NCBI GenBank assembly: GCA_021817825.1
Contig: JAKAFS010000017.1
Coordinates: forward strand, 1-53,275
Direction: 5' to 3'
DNA from: Deltaproteobacteria bacterium
GTDB taxonomy: Bacteria; Desulfobacterota; Syntrophia; Syntrophales; UBA5619
DNA: 53,275 bases
This document shows positions 30,772-41,312 of this stretch, in pieces. A program made the translations under genes and the position numbers. Below the pieces are notes generated by a model that searched no databases, was not told the origin of the DNA, and saw only the letters and a list, made by a program, of their open reading frames with translations. Numbering within the stretch: position 1 is the first letter of the stretch; each line of letters starts with the position of its first letter.

Positions 30772-31782
30772 TCAGAAGATCCCCTCCAGGGGAGTGCCGC
30801 AATGCGGGCAGGCCGACCCGACCAGATTTTGCATTCCGACGGTATAGCCGCAGCGCTTGATGAGGGGAAAGCCGCACCGGGCACAGAAGGTATCCTCTCC
30901 CTCGTCGCCGGGCAGGTTCCCGCAATAGACATATTTCAGGCCGGCGGCTTCCCCGATCTTTACTGCCCGGTGGAGCAGGTCGGCCGGCGTCGGCGACGTC
31001 TCCAGCATCCGGTAGCGGGGGTGAAACCGGCTGATGTGCCAGGGGGTCTCGGTCCCCAGGGAGCCGATGAATTCGGCGATTCCCCGGAGTGCCCGCTCGC
31101 CGTCGTTGAGTCCCGGGATGAGCAGCGTCGTCACCTCGACCCAGATCCCCAGTTCCTTCATCCGGCGCAGGTTGTCCAGGACCGGCGGGAGGCGCGCCCC
31201 GCACTGTTGATGGTAGAAATCGTCGCCGAAGGCCTTTAGATCCACATTCGCCGCGTCCAGGTGCGGTGCGAAAAGATCGAGCATTGCTGCCGTCATGTAT
31301 CCATTCGTCACCAGAAGATTCTTCAGCCCTTCTGCTTTGGCGATCTTGGCGACGGCCAAAGCGAATTCGAAATAGACGGTCGGCTCCGTATAGGTATAGG
31401 CGATGCTCTGCGAGCCGCTGTGCAGGGCCAGTGCCACGATTTCGGCCGCCGACCGGTCGCGGCCGCCGATGCGGCCCTCTTCCCGCGGCAACTGCGAGAT
31501 CTCATGGTTTTGGCAAAAGGCGCAACGGAAATTGCAACCGGCCGTAGCGATGGAGAAGGCGCGGGAGCCGGGCAGACAGTGGAAGAAAGGTTTCTTTTCG
31601 ATGGGATCGGCGTTCTCGGCGATCACCTGTCCATAGACGAGGCTGACGAGACTCCCGTCGCGGTTTTCCCGGACCGCGCAGAGGCCCCGCTCCCCCGGCG
31701 CGATCCGGCAGCGATGGGCGCAGAGGCCGCAGCGCACGAACCCGGCCGCTTCCTTCTCGTAGAGCAGGGCCTCATGCGCCAT
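30772..31782 (-). CDS. amrS: AmmeMemoRadiSam system radical SAM enzyme
   Basis: Radical SAM enzyme of 336 aa of the AmrS group. The 4Fe-4S motif CxxxCxxC is in AGCNFRCAFCQN; an N-terminal CGLCAHRC and a C-terminal zinc-ribbon-like set (CARCG ... CPHCG) flank it. HISRFHPRYRM is diagnostic for the family. It usually accompanies the AMMECR1 and Memo proteins; neither is in the window. ATG 31782 overlaps the upstream methyltransferase gene by 11 bp and has GGGGTGG upstream; ATG 31806 is an alternative with a 35-bp overlap. The reaction is not settled for the family. Confidence 0.93.
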   Translation of the reverse strand: MAHEALLYEKEAAGFVRCGLCAHRCRIAPGERGLCAVRENRDGSLVSLVYGQVIAENADPIEKKPFFHCLPGSRAFSIATAGCNFRCAFCQNHEISQLPREEGRIGGRDRSAAEIVALALHSGSQSIAYTYTEPTVYFEFALAVAKIAKAEGLKNLLVTNGYMTAAMLDLFAPHLDAANVDLKAFGDDFYHQQCGARLPPVLDNLRRMKELGIWVEVTTLLIPGLNDGERALRGIAEFIGSLGTETPWHISRFHPRYRMLETSPTPADLLHRAVKIGEAAGLKYVYCGNLPGDEGEDTFCARCGFPLIKRCGYTVGMQNLVGSACPHCGTPLEGIF

Positions 31783-32545
31783 GCGTCCACCCCCGGCTGG
31801 CGACATCCGGCAGCGGCCCGCCTGTTTCAGTGCGCAGGGCCACCGGTTCCTCGATGACCTGCTGTGCGGTCCGGTAGGAGAAGTTGACGGAAACCGAGAG
31901 GCCGAAGAAGGCCCCGAAGGGATTGTTCATCACCGGGAGCCGCTCTTCGATGCCGGCGCCGGAGGCATAGCCGTCCCAGGGCAGAAAAAGGACGCTGCCC
32001 CACTGGGTCCGGACGCCCTGAAGCTGCTTGCGGATCAGGGCATTGAGAGAGGAAAGATGGAAGAAACGGGTTCCCTCCTGCCTTGGCAAGTGGAAGAGGT
32101 CCCAGAGTTTTCCCTGGACGCCGATGAGCGAAAACCGGTTCATGACGCCGATGAAGAGACGTCCCCTACAGACCCGGATGGCCTCGGCAACGGCTTTCCC
32201 GGGGTTGCCGGTGAATTCCAGGGAGGTGAGCAGGGTGACGAGGTCGAATTCGTTGTCCGAAAAGGGGAGGTCTTCCGCCGAACCCTCATGGAGTTCGGCC
32301 CCCTGACCGAGTCTCTGCCGCGCCAGATCGAGATGGAGGGGCGACGAATCGATTCCCGTGACATCGCACCCTTTTTTCCGGAAAAGCAGCAGGTGCTCCC
32401 CGCTGCGGCAGCCGATGTCCAGGAGCCGCTCCCCGGCCCGGGGCGCGGCCAGATCGAGCATGAGTCCCTTGATCCTCCCGTCCCGGTAACCGTCGGCCGA
32501 GATCACCCGTCGATCGTCGGAAATGGGGCCGTTTTCTGTAGCCAT
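31772..32545 (-). CDS. Class I SAM-dependent methyltransferase
   Basis: Soluble methyltransferase of 257 aa of the UbiE-like group. Motif I LLDIGCRSGEHLL near 41-53, then VTGIDSSPLHLDLAR, an acidic DLPFSDNEFDLVT block and RGRLFIGVMN. The C-terminal 100 residues have no obvious fold assignment. It lies 31 bp after moaA and overlaps amrS, so moaA, this gene and amrS form one transcript. A metabolic link between the three is not evident from sequence, and the methyl acceptor is unknown. Confidence 0.88.
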   Translation of the reverse strand: MATENGPISDDRRVISADGYRDGRIKGLMLDLAAPRAGERLLDIGCRSGEHLLLFRKKGCDVTGIDSSPLHLDLARQRLGQGAELHEGSAEDLPFSDNEFDLVTLLTSLEFTGNPGKAVAEAIRVCRGRLFIGVMNRFSLIGVQGKLWDLFHLPRQEGTRFFHLSSLNALIRKQLQGVRTQWGSVLFLPWDGYASGAGIEERLPVMNNPFGAFFGLSVSVNFSYRTAQQVIEEPVALRTETGGPLPDVASRGWTHGA

Positions 32546-32576
32546 GAGGTTCCCTTTCCAGGGGGCAGAGATCGCA

Positions 32577-33572
32577 TTATCCGCCGATCGCCTGCATTTC
32601 CTTCACGCACTTCCTGATGTGGCTCTCATCGCAGGAGACACCATGCTCTTTGGGCTTGCGGGCGATCGTTTCCCTGATGATCGCCCCGATCTCCTCGTTG
32701 GAAGCCCCGGCGCGCAGCGGCGTTTTGAGGTCCCTTTCCTCGTCCGACAGGAGACAGGCCCGGAGATGGCCGTCCGCTGTCAGCCGGAGGCGGTTGCAGG
32801 ACTGGCAGAAATGGCGGCTGACCGGACTGATGAATCCGATTTCGCCCGCCCCGCCGGAAAGCCGGAAGATCCGCGCCGGACCGTCGCTGGCATTATTCGC
32901 CCGGCCGTCGACCGGTTCCAGCGCTCCCAGTGCGGCGATCCGTTCCTTGACGACGCTGTTCGCCAGATAGCGGCCGTCGTTTTCGCTGCTCGCCTTCCCG
33001 AGGGGCATCAATTCGATAAAGCGGATCTGATAGGGATGAGCGAGGGACAGGCGGGCGAAGTCCAGGATCTCGTCGTCGTTGATTCCCTTGATGGCCACGA
33101 TGTTGATCTTGATCGGAGAAAACCCGGTAGTCTCGGCCTTGCGAATCCCGGCAAGGACCGACTCCAGCTCCCCGCCCCGGGTGATTTCCCTGTATTTGTC
33201 GGCCTTCAGGGAATCGAGACTGATATTGATCCGATGGATTCCCGCGGCATAAAGACGCTCGGCGCAACTTTCCAGCAGGATGCCGTTGGTGGTCAGGCTG
33301 ATGTCGTTCAAGGACCGTATCCCCTGAAGGGAGGCGATGAACTCCACGACCCCCTTGCGGACCAGCGGTTCGCCGCCCGTGATCCGCACCTTGGTGATCC
33401 CCTCGTCCGCGGCGATGCGGATGATCCGGCCGATCTCCTCATAGCTGAGGATCGCTTCGTGGCCGATCCAGGCGATGCCCTCCTTCGGCATGCAGTAGGT
33501 GCAGCGGAGGTTGCAGCGGTCCGTGACGGAAACCCGCAGATAATTGATATTCCTGTCGTACTGATCGATCAT
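32577..33572 (-). CDS. moaA: GTP 3',8-cyclase (molybdenum cofactor synthesis)
   Basis: Radical SAM enzyme of 331 aa catalysing the first step of molybdopterin synthesis. N-terminal cluster CNLRCTYCMP near residues 20-29, TGGEPLVRKG, and the C-terminal second Fe-S site in FCQSCNRLRLTADGHLRACL. The C-terminal double-glycine tail GG needed for activity is present (QAIGG). ATG 33572 starts the usual MIDQYDRNINYLRVSVTDRC; upstream codons are non-homologous. It fits the molybdenum hydroxylase genes at 48730-52559. A promoter lies about 50 bp upstream, divergent from greA. Confidence 0.97.
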   Translation of the reverse strand: MIDQYDRNINYLRVSVTDRCNLRCTYCMPKEGIAWIGHEAILSYEEIGRIIRIAADEGITKVRITGGEPLVRKGVVEFIASLQGIRSLNDISLTTNGILLESCAERLYAAGIHRINISLDSLKADKYREITRGGELESVLAGIRKAETTGFSPIKINIVAIKGINDDEILDFARLSLAHPYQIRFIELMPLGKASSENDGRYLANSVVKERIAALGALEPVDGRANNASDGPARIFRLSGGAGEIGFISPVSRHFCQSCNRLRLTADGHLRACLLSDEERDLKTPLRAGASNEEIGAIIRETIARKPKEHGVSCDESHIRKCVKEMQAIGG

Positions 33573-33622
33573 GACCCTACTTTGAGCGCTCCTTCTTGTC
33601 CCCCGCAAAAGAGAGGTCCTGT

Positions 33623-33651
33623 TTTCTAACACAGTTTCCGGGGCATGGCAA
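33623..33651 (-). promoter_or_regulatory. Promoter of moaA
   Basis: On the minus strand TTGCCA (33651-33646), 17-bp spacer, TAGAAA (33628-33623), about 50 bp upstream of moaA. Confidence 0.6.
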
Positions 33652-33679
33652 GCCGTCGCGCGGCGGGCGCATTTCCTCC

Positions 33680-33708
33680 TTGACAGTCCTCCCTTTCTCG
33701 AATAATAG
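33680..33708 (+). promoter_or_regulatory. Promoter of greA
   Basis: TTGACA (33680-33685), 17-bp spacer, TAATAG (33703-33708), about 80 bp before the greA start. Confidence 0.65.
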
Positions 33709-33787
33709 TTCCAAAAGTCACGCGGTGGGAGGTTCTGAGGATCTTTGCCTGCCTGCGAGAGAAAGACCAATACAGGCAGGAGATTCT

Positions 33788-34279
33788 ATGGAAAAGATGC
33801 CCATCACCAAAGCGGGATTCGACCGAATGAAGCGCGAACTGGAGAACCTCAAGACCGTGCTGATTCCCGCGAATACCAAGGATATCGAAATTGCCCGGGC
33901 GCAGGGCGACTTGTCCGAAAATGCGGAATATACGGCGGCCAAGGAACGGCAGTCCTTTCTCCATGGAAAGATGCAGGAGTTGGAGAACAATCTGGCGATG
34001 TCCAACGTGATCGACCTGAAGAATCTTTCCTGCGACAAGGTGGTTTTCGGCTCCACCGTTTCCATCGAAGACAGCAATACCTGTAAGAAGATCGCCTATC
34101 AACTGGTCGGACCCTGTGAATCGGATCTCGATCGCAACCGAATTTCCGTGACTTCGCCGATCGGCAGGGCGTTGATCGGCAAGTGCGTCGGCGATGAGGT
34201 GAGCGTGCAGACTCCGGGCGGCATCCGGGATTTCGAGATCGTCAATATCGCCATCGAAGAGGAAGAAGACCCCGCATAA
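33788..34279 (+). CDS. greA: Transcription elongation factor GreA
   Basis: RNA polymerase cleavage factor of 163 aa. N-terminal coiled coil with the acidic tip in IARAQGDLSENAEYTAAKERQ near 40-60 (the DLSENAEY block is diagnostic), and C-terminal globular domain with VGPCESDLDRNRISVTSPIGRALIGK-like core. ATG 33788 has AGGAG 6 nt upstream. The tail is acidic (EEEEDPA). It stands between divergent moaA and the convergent ATPase operon, with which it shares a terminator. Confidence 0.97.
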   Translation: MEKMPITKAGFDRMKRELENLKTVLIPANTKDIEIARAQGDLSENAEYTAAKERQSFLHGKMQELENNLAMSNVIDLKNLSCDKVVFGSTVSIEDSNTCKKIAYQLVGPCESDLDRNRISVTSPIGRALIGKCVGDEVSVQTPGGIRDFEIVNIAIEEEEDPA

Positions 34280-34281
34280 AA

Positions 34282-34316
34282 AAAGCGCACCGCAAATGAC
34301 TTTGACGGTGCGCTTT
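34282..34316. terminator. Bidirectional terminator between greA and atpC
   Basis: AAAGCGCACCG (34282-34292) pairs with CGGTGCGCTTT (34306-34316). The T-rich right flank serves greA; the A-run on the left gives a U-run for the minus-strand ATPase operon. Confidence 0.85.
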
Positions 34317-34386
34317 CGTTTCTGTTTGCCCGGAACCGGTGGGGTTGCACCGCTCCGCGGCCATGGCCGTCCGCTGGACCCCCAGC

Positions 34387-34794
34387 TTACCCTTTCGTCG
34401 CCACGTTCATCCGGGTGATGGCCCGGACAAGGGCCAGTCTCGCCTTTTCAAAGGCGACATCGTCCTTGGAGAGTTTGGCCATTTTTTCTTCCGCCCGTTC
34501 CTTGGCCCGCTTGGCTCTCTCCAGGTCGATCAGGTCCGCCCGTTCGGCGATTTCCACCAGCACCGTCACCCTTGAACCGGTCACCCCCGCATAGCCGGTG
34601 TGGACCGCAAACCGGACCTTTTTCTGATCCTGTTGGATGCTCAGTTCTCCATGGTCCACGGCACTCAATAGGGAGGCGTGGCCCTTGAGGACCCCGAACT
34701 CCCCTTCCGTGCCGGGGATGGTCACCTCCTGGACGATGCCCTTGAAGGCCAGCTTCTCGGGCGTCACGATCTCCAGCGTCAGTTCCTCTGCCAT
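34387..34794 (-). CDS. atpC: ATP synthase F1 epsilon subunit
   Basis: Rotor subunit of 135 aa that couples F1 to the c-ring and regulates ATPase activity. Beta-sandwich N-terminus ([34 protein letters not shown]) and a C-terminal two-helix domain rich in [14 protein letters not shown]. Last gene of the operon, 15 bp after atpD, before the shared terminator. Confidence 0.97.
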   Translation of the reverse strand: MAEELTLEIVTPEKLAFKGIVQEVTIPGTEGEFGVLKGHASLLSAVDHGELSIQQDQKKVRFAVHTGYAGVTGSRVTVLVEIAERADLIDLERAKRAKERAEEKMAKLSKDDVAFEKARLALVRAITRMNVATKG

Positions 34795-34809
34795 CTTGCG
34801 ATCCTCCGG

Positions 34810-37162
<2,353 letters not shown>

Positions 37163-37180
37163 TCACTAGTGCTCCTAACC

Positions 37181-37318
37181 GGCTGTTGAAAAACGCCCAT
37201 CTGCTGCGTTGCGCTGCAACCTTCCCCCGCTTTCGCGGGGGCAGGCTTGCGGCGTACGAAAAGTACGCCTCATTCCTCATGTTTTGCACGCCTTGCATCT
37301 GTGCATTTTTGAACAGCC
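37181..37318. mobile_element. MITE-like 138-bp element between atpA and atpG
   Basis: The ends are inverted repeats: GGCTGTTGAAAAACGCCCAT on the left, and on the right (read as complement) GGCTGTTCAAAAATGCACAG. Inside are two nested hairpins, CCCCCGC-N4-GCGGGGG (37224-37241) and GGCGTAC-N5-GTACGCC (37251-37269). No reading frame of note is inside. No clear target-site duplication was seen. It sits in the untranslated spacer of the ATPase operon, so it is transcribed with it. Confidence 0.75.
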
Positions 37319-37374
37319 TCTTAAACGCGCCTTTTTCAAATGCTCCTTAAAGTATCAGTTCCTCTGGGTCATCG

Positions 37375-38889
37375 TCACTCGGCGACGTAAACGGAGTCGA
37401 ACTCCGTCAAGACCTCGCGCAGCTTCTTGTCGAGCTCCGGACTGATCACCTGCTTTTCGTCGATTTCCTTCAGGATCTCGGGATATTTGCCTTCGACGAA
37501 GGAGAGCATCTGCGGCTCGTAGTTCTTCAGCTTGTCGACCGGGTACTTGTCCAGGAAGCCCCGGGTCCCGGCATAGAGGATGACCACCTCCTGAGCCAGC
37601 GACATGGGCGCGAACTGGGGTTGCTTGAGGATTTCGACGAGCCGGATTCCGCGGTCCAGCTGGGCCTGTGTCGCCTTGTCCAGATCGGAGCCGAACTGGG
37701 CGAAGGCCGCCAGCTCACGGTACTGGGCGAGGTCGAGTTTCAGGGTTCCGGCGACCTGCTTCATGGCCTTCACCTGGGCCGCCCCGCCGACGCGGGAGAC
37801 CGAGAGCCCCACGTTGATGGCCGGCCGGATGCCGGAGAAGAAGAGCGACGGTTCCAGATAGACCTGGCCGTCGGTGATGGAGATCACGTTCGTCGGGATG
37901 TAGGCCGAGACGTCCCCCGCCTGGGTTTCGATGATCGGCAGGGCCGTCAGCGATCCGCTCCCCAACTCCGGGCTCACCCGGGCGGCCCGTTCCAGGAGCC
38001 GCGAGTGGTTGTAGAAGATGTCGCCCGGGTAGGCCTCCCGTCCCGGCGGCCGGCGGAGAAGCAGCGAAATCTGGCGGTAGGCCACGGCCTGCTTGGAAAG
38101 GTCGTCGTAGATGATCAGGGCGTCCTGGCCATTGTCCCTAAAATATTCGCCGATACTACAGCCGGCATAGGCGGCGATGTACTGTAGGGTCGCCGAGTCG
38201 CTCGCGCAGGCGGCCACGACGCAGGTGTAGGAAAGGGCGTCGTGCTTTTTCAAGTGTTCGACCAACTGGGAGACCGTGGATTTCTTCTGGCCGATGGCGA
38301 CGTAGATGCATTTGACGCCGGTGTTCTTCTGGCGGATGATCGCATCGATGCCGATGGCGGTCTTGCCGATCTGCCGGTCGCCGATGATGAGCTCGCGCTG
38401 GCCGCGGCCGATGGGCGTCATGGCGTCGATCGCCTTCAAGCCCGTGTACATGGGCTGATTGACCGGCTGGCGGAAGACGACGCCGGGGGCGATCATTTCG
38501 ATCCGGCGGAATTCCGTCGTTTCGATGGGGCCCTTGCCGTCGATCGGGGCGCCGGTCGCGTCGATGACCCGTCCGAGCACTCCCTCCCCGACGGGGATCT
38601 GGGCGATCTTTCCGGTCCGCTTGACGATGTCCCCTTCCTTGATATGGGTCACTTCGCCCAGGACCGCCACGCCGACGTTGTCGGTTTCGAGGTTCAGGAC
38701 CATGCCGAGAATGCCGCCGGGGAATTCGAGCAATTCCATGGCCATGGCATTTTCCACGCCGTACACCCGGGCGATGCCGTCGCCGACGGAAAGGACCGTT
38801 CCCGTTTCACTGATATCCAGCTTCTTTTCGTATTCTTTGATCTGCCTGGAGATGATCTCGCTGATCTCTTCCGCCCTGATGGTTTCCAT
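37375..38889 (-). CDS. atpA: ATP synthase F1 alpha subunit
   Basis: Non-catalytic nucleotide-binding subunit of 504 aa. P-loop [11 protein letters not shown] near 169-179, [39 protein letters not shown] and the regulatory Arg in [21 protein letters not shown] 38889 follows atpH by 3 bp. Followed by 212 bp holding the MITE-like element before atpG. Confidence 0.98.
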   Translation of the reverse strand: METIRAEEISEIISRQIKEYEKKLDISETGTVLSVGDGIARVYGVENAMAMELLEFPGGILGMVLNLETDNVGVAVLGEVTHIKEGDIVKRTGKIAQIPVGEGVLGRVIDATGAPIDGKGPIETTEFRRIEMIAPGVVFRQPVNQPMYTGLKAIDAMTPIGRGQRELIIGDRQIGKTAIGIDAIIRQKNTGVKCIYVAIGQKKSTVSQLVEHLKKHDALSYTCVVAACASDSATLQYIAAYAGCSIGEYFRDNGQDALIIYDDLSKQAVAYRQISLLLRRPPGREAYPGDIFYNHSRLLERAARVSPELGSGSLTALPIIETQAGDVSAYIPTNVISITDGQVYLEPSLFFSGIRPAINVGLSVSRVGGAAQVKAMKQVAGTLKLDLAQYRELAAFAQFGSDLDKATQAQLDRGIRLVEILKQPQFAPMSLAQEVVILYAGTRGFLDKYPVDKLKNYEPQMLSFVEGKYPEILKEIDEKQVISPELDKKLREVLTEFDSVYVAE

Positions 38890-38892
38890 GCT

Positions 38893-39438
38893 CTATCTTT
38901 CCTCCCCCAAGAGATTCCTGATGTTGTTCAGTTGCGTCCTGATGCTGCCGTCGTACAGCGTGTCTCCGACCCTAACGACAATGCCTCCGAGCAGGGAAGA
39001 ATCTTCCTGGACCGTCATCTCGACCTGTTTGCCGGTCATGCGCTCCAGTCCCGCCTGCAACCGGCCGGAAAGCTCGACCGTCAAAGGGAAAGCCGTCTGC
39101 ACCGAGATCCTGATTTTTTGCAAGGTGAGATCCATCAGTTCCCGGTAGCAATCTTCAATGTCGGAGAGGATGCCGATGCGGCGCTTGTCGACCAGCAGTT
39201 TCAAAAAGTTGGCGGTCAGCGGCGAGATCCGGAGCTTCGCCAGGACCGACTCCACCACCGTCTTTTTCTCGGGCTGGTCGACGACCGGATTGGACAGAAA
39301 CTCGCTCAGGTTTTCATTTTCTTTCAGGAGGGCAGAAAAGAGATTCAACTCGCGGTAGTATTCTTCGTACCGCTTTTCCTCGCCGGCGATTTCGAAGAAA
39401 GCCTGGGCGTAACGCTTTGCAATGTTGCTGCTGATCAA
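38893..39438 (-). CDS. atpH: ATP synthase F1 delta subunit
   Basis: Peripheral-stalk subunit of 181 aa joining F1 to the b subunits. N-terminal helical domain starting ISSNIAKRYAQAFFEIAGEE, C-terminal beta domain with VEMTVQEDSSLLGGIVVRVGDTLYDGS-type ending that is diagnostic. TTG start at 39438, overlapping the atpF stop by 4 bp. Confidence 0.96.
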   Translation of the reverse strand: MISSNIAKRYAQAFFEIAGEEKRYEEYYRELNLFSALLKENENLSEFLSNPVVDQPEKKTVVESVLAKLRISPLTANFLKLLVDKRRIGILSDIEDCYRELMDLTLQKIRISVQTAFPLTVELSGRLQAGLERMTGKQVEMTVQEDSSLLGGIVVRVGDTLYDGSIRTQLNNIRNLLGEER

Positions 39439-40094
39439 TTTTTGGTCACCACCTTTTCGATGTAGTCTTTGACCATCGCTTCGTGATCCGCCGCCTGGAT
39501 ATGCTTTTTGAGGAGCGCTTCGGCCATCTCGGTGGAGAGACGGACCGCCTCGGTCCGGAGCTCTTGAGAGGCCTTGGCGAACTCTTGATCCATTCTCGCC
39601 TGGGTGTCTTCCTTGATCTTTTCTGCCGTCTTCCTGGCGTCTGCGATGATTCGCGCCTTTTCGGTCTGCCCCTGGGCTTCGATCATCCCGCCGATCTGAT
39701 CGATTTCCCCGGTGGCCTTATCGAGCTTGGCGGCATACTCCTGAAACTTCTTTTCCGCCGCTTCGCGGGCGGTCACCGCCTCTTCCAGCGCTTTTTCGAT
39801 CCCCTCGCGCCGGCCGGCAAAAAAAGCCTTGGCCTTTTTCGCCACCAGCCAGAAGAGGATCCCGATCAGCGCGGCAAAGTTGAACGACCGCCAGAGGAAG
39901 TCCAGCCAATTCGGCCCTTCTTTTGCTTCCGCTCCCCCGCCTCCCGAGGCGTAAGCGGCCGTAAGCCAGAAGAGGCCGAGCACCAGACAGGAGATCAGGC
40001 AGACTGAAACCCTGCCGCGACATGCAACGGTTCGGGCTGGCCGCTGTTCCTGGTGATCCGTTCCGGAACGGCCGGTTCCACGCAAATTCCTCAT
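39435..40094 (-). CDS. atpF: ATP synthase F0 subunit b
   Basis: Membrane-anchored stator subunit of 219 aa, longer than most because of an N-terminal extension with a signal-like hydrophobic segment (about 30-48, CLISCLVLGLFWLTAAYASG) before the usual anchor (FNFAALIGILFWLVAKK near 71-87). A long charged coiled coil follows. It overlaps the upstream b' gene by 4 bp (ATGA). The extension, probably cleaved, is seen in deltaproteobacterial homologues as far as I recall. Confidence 0.95.
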   Translation of the reverse strand: MRNLRGTGRSGTDHQEQRPARTVACRGRVSVCLISCLVLGLFWLTAAYASGGGGAEAKEGPNWLDFLWRSFNFAALIGILFWLVAKKAKAFFAGRREGIEKALEEAVTAREAAEKKFQEYAAKLDKATGEIDQIGGMIEAQGQTEKARIIADARKTAEKIKEDTQARMDQEFAKASQELRTEAVRLSTEMAEALLKKHIQAADHEAMVKDYIEKVVTKN

Positions 40095-40519
40095 CGCAGA
40101 GCCCTCCCCAAGACTTTTTCCGCAATCTCCAGGGACAACTGCTGCGACTGGCCGGAGAGGATCTTTTTCGCCTCGGCGATCTCCCGGTCCATCCGGGCCT
40201 GGAATTGTTCCATCAGGGCCGGCACCTCTCCGCGGACGGCGGCGATGATGACCTTGGCCTCCTCGGCGCCCTGGCGGATGATCTCGTTCTTTCGCTCCAC
40301 GGCGGCCGTCTTGGCCTGGAGAAGCTTTTCTTCATAGGCCGCCATCTTCTGCTCCACGGCTTCCTGAAGACGCTTGATCTCGGCTTCCGATGCTTCGAAC
40401 TGTTTCTTTCGCTTGTCGATCATGCCGAGGACCGGCTTGTAAAGAAGGACATTCAGGACAAAGATGAGCACAAGGAAATTGACGATCTGTATTCCTAGTG
40501 AGTAATCAAGACTGACCAC
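40091..40519 (-). CDS. atpF': ATP synthase F0 subunit b'
   Basis: Second b-type stator subunit of 142 aa: one N-terminal transmembrane helix (IQIVNFLVLIFVLNVLLYKPV) then a coiled coil. It pairs with the longer b to form a heterodimeric stalk, as in photosynthetic and many deltaproteobacterial enzymes. GTG start at 40519 with GAGGTGA upstream. It is the first gene of the operon; the a and c subunits (atpB, atpE) are not in this window. Confidence 0.93.
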   Translation of the reverse strand: MVSLDYSLGIQIVNFLVLIFVLNVLLYKPVLGMIDKRKKQFEASEAEIKRLQEAVEQKMAAYEEKLLQAKTAAVERKNEIIRQGAEEAKVIIAAVRGEVPALMEQFQARMDREIAEAKKILSGQSQQLSLEIAEKVLGRALR

Positions 40520-40524
40520 CGCCT

Positions 40525-40765
40525 GTCACCTCTCATGGTGTGTATCCAGCAATATCTACTTTTCGGAATTTTAGAAAAACAACGTACTCAACAGCCGCCT
40601 TTACCGGCACTGCCAGAGGGCACAATGCCTTTGGCAAACGCTTTTGGTCTAAGGGCGGCAGGGTAGCCATCTTTCCCGTTCCCGCGGATTAGGGAACCCT
40701 CTCGGGTTTGACGTCCGGATAACAAAATTCCAGTCAGGATCTGACCGCCGGTCATCCGTCGCACG
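40525..40765 (-). ncRNA. Structured leader of the ATPase operon (unassigned)
   Basis: About 245 nt lie between the predicted start site and the b' start codon. On the minus strand there are an AACCC-GAGA-GGGTT hairpin with a GNRA-type loop, a GTTCCC-N8-GGGAAC hairpin directly after it and GC-rich pairing around 40590-40650. Short frames of 70 and 45 codons cross it but lack ribosome sites. It could be a regulatory leader or only folded spacer; no known family was recognised. Confidence 0.3.
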
Positions 40766-40771
40766 TCCCCG

Positions 40772-40800
40772 TCTCTATCGTATTCGCCTGCGGCTGTCAA
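40772..40800 (-). promoter_or_regulatory. Promoter of the ATPase operon
   Basis: On the minus strand TTGACA (40800-40795), 17-bp spacer, TAGAGA (40777-40772). Perfect -35, weak -10; about 250 bp upstream of the first gene. Confidence 0.5.
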
Positions 40801-40886
40801 GGGAAAAGAACTACGCCGCCCGCTGTCTTGGCTGCCTTGTGAAGATGAAAAAAATGATGGAGTAAGGCAATCGAAAGCTGCTTTGC

Positions 40887-41285
40887 TCAGCGTTTCTCTC
40901 CTGAGGCCAGTTCCAGAGGCAGCGGATGCACCTCGGCTTCGTTGCGGGTCATATGACAGGATCCTTCGAAGAAGGCCCCCTCCTCGATGGAAAAGATGGG
41001 GGCATTCACGTTGCCGAGCAGCTTGCCGGTCGAGTAGATTTTGAGGAGTTTCTTGACGTCGATCTGGCCCCGCATTTCGCCGCTGACCAGGACGCTGTCC
41101 ACATGGATGTCCGCCTCGACTCCGGCCCCTTCGCCGATGACCAGGGTTCCGGTGCCGAAGATATCGCCTTTGAAATCGCCGTCGATCCGGACCGAGCCGT
41201 TGAACATCAGCTTTCCCGTGAATTCAGCGCCTTTTCCCAGAAAAGCCCTGACCTCTTCCTCTTCTTTTCTCTTGAGTCCCATCAT
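40887..41285 (-). CDS. Bactofilin (polymer-forming cytoskeletal protein)
   Basis: Bactofilin of 132 aa. The central beta-helix repeats read FTGKLMFNGSVRIDGDFKGDI, LVIGEGAGVEADIHVDSVLVSGEMRGQI and LKIYSTGKLLGNV, with short charged tails. Bactofilins polymerise without nucleotide and help localise wall synthesis. It is the last gene of the mre/mrd transcript, 27 bp after rodA, supporting a wall-elongation role. Confidence 0.95.
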   Translation of the reverse strand: MMGLKRKEEEEVRAFLGKGAEFTGKLMFNGSVRIDGDFKGDIFGTGTLVIGEGAGVEADIHVDSVLVSGEMRGQIDVKKLLKIYSTGKLLGNVNAPIFSIEEGAFFEGSCHMTRNEAEVHPLPLELASGEKR

Positions 41286-41312
41286 CTACGCCTCCTTGGA
41301 TGGCTGTTATTA

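Noticed and set aside
40588-40800. 70-codon minus-strand frame in the ATPase leader
   Set aside because: No ribosome site, no known domain; it crosses hairpins and starts over the promoter. Better explained as leader.
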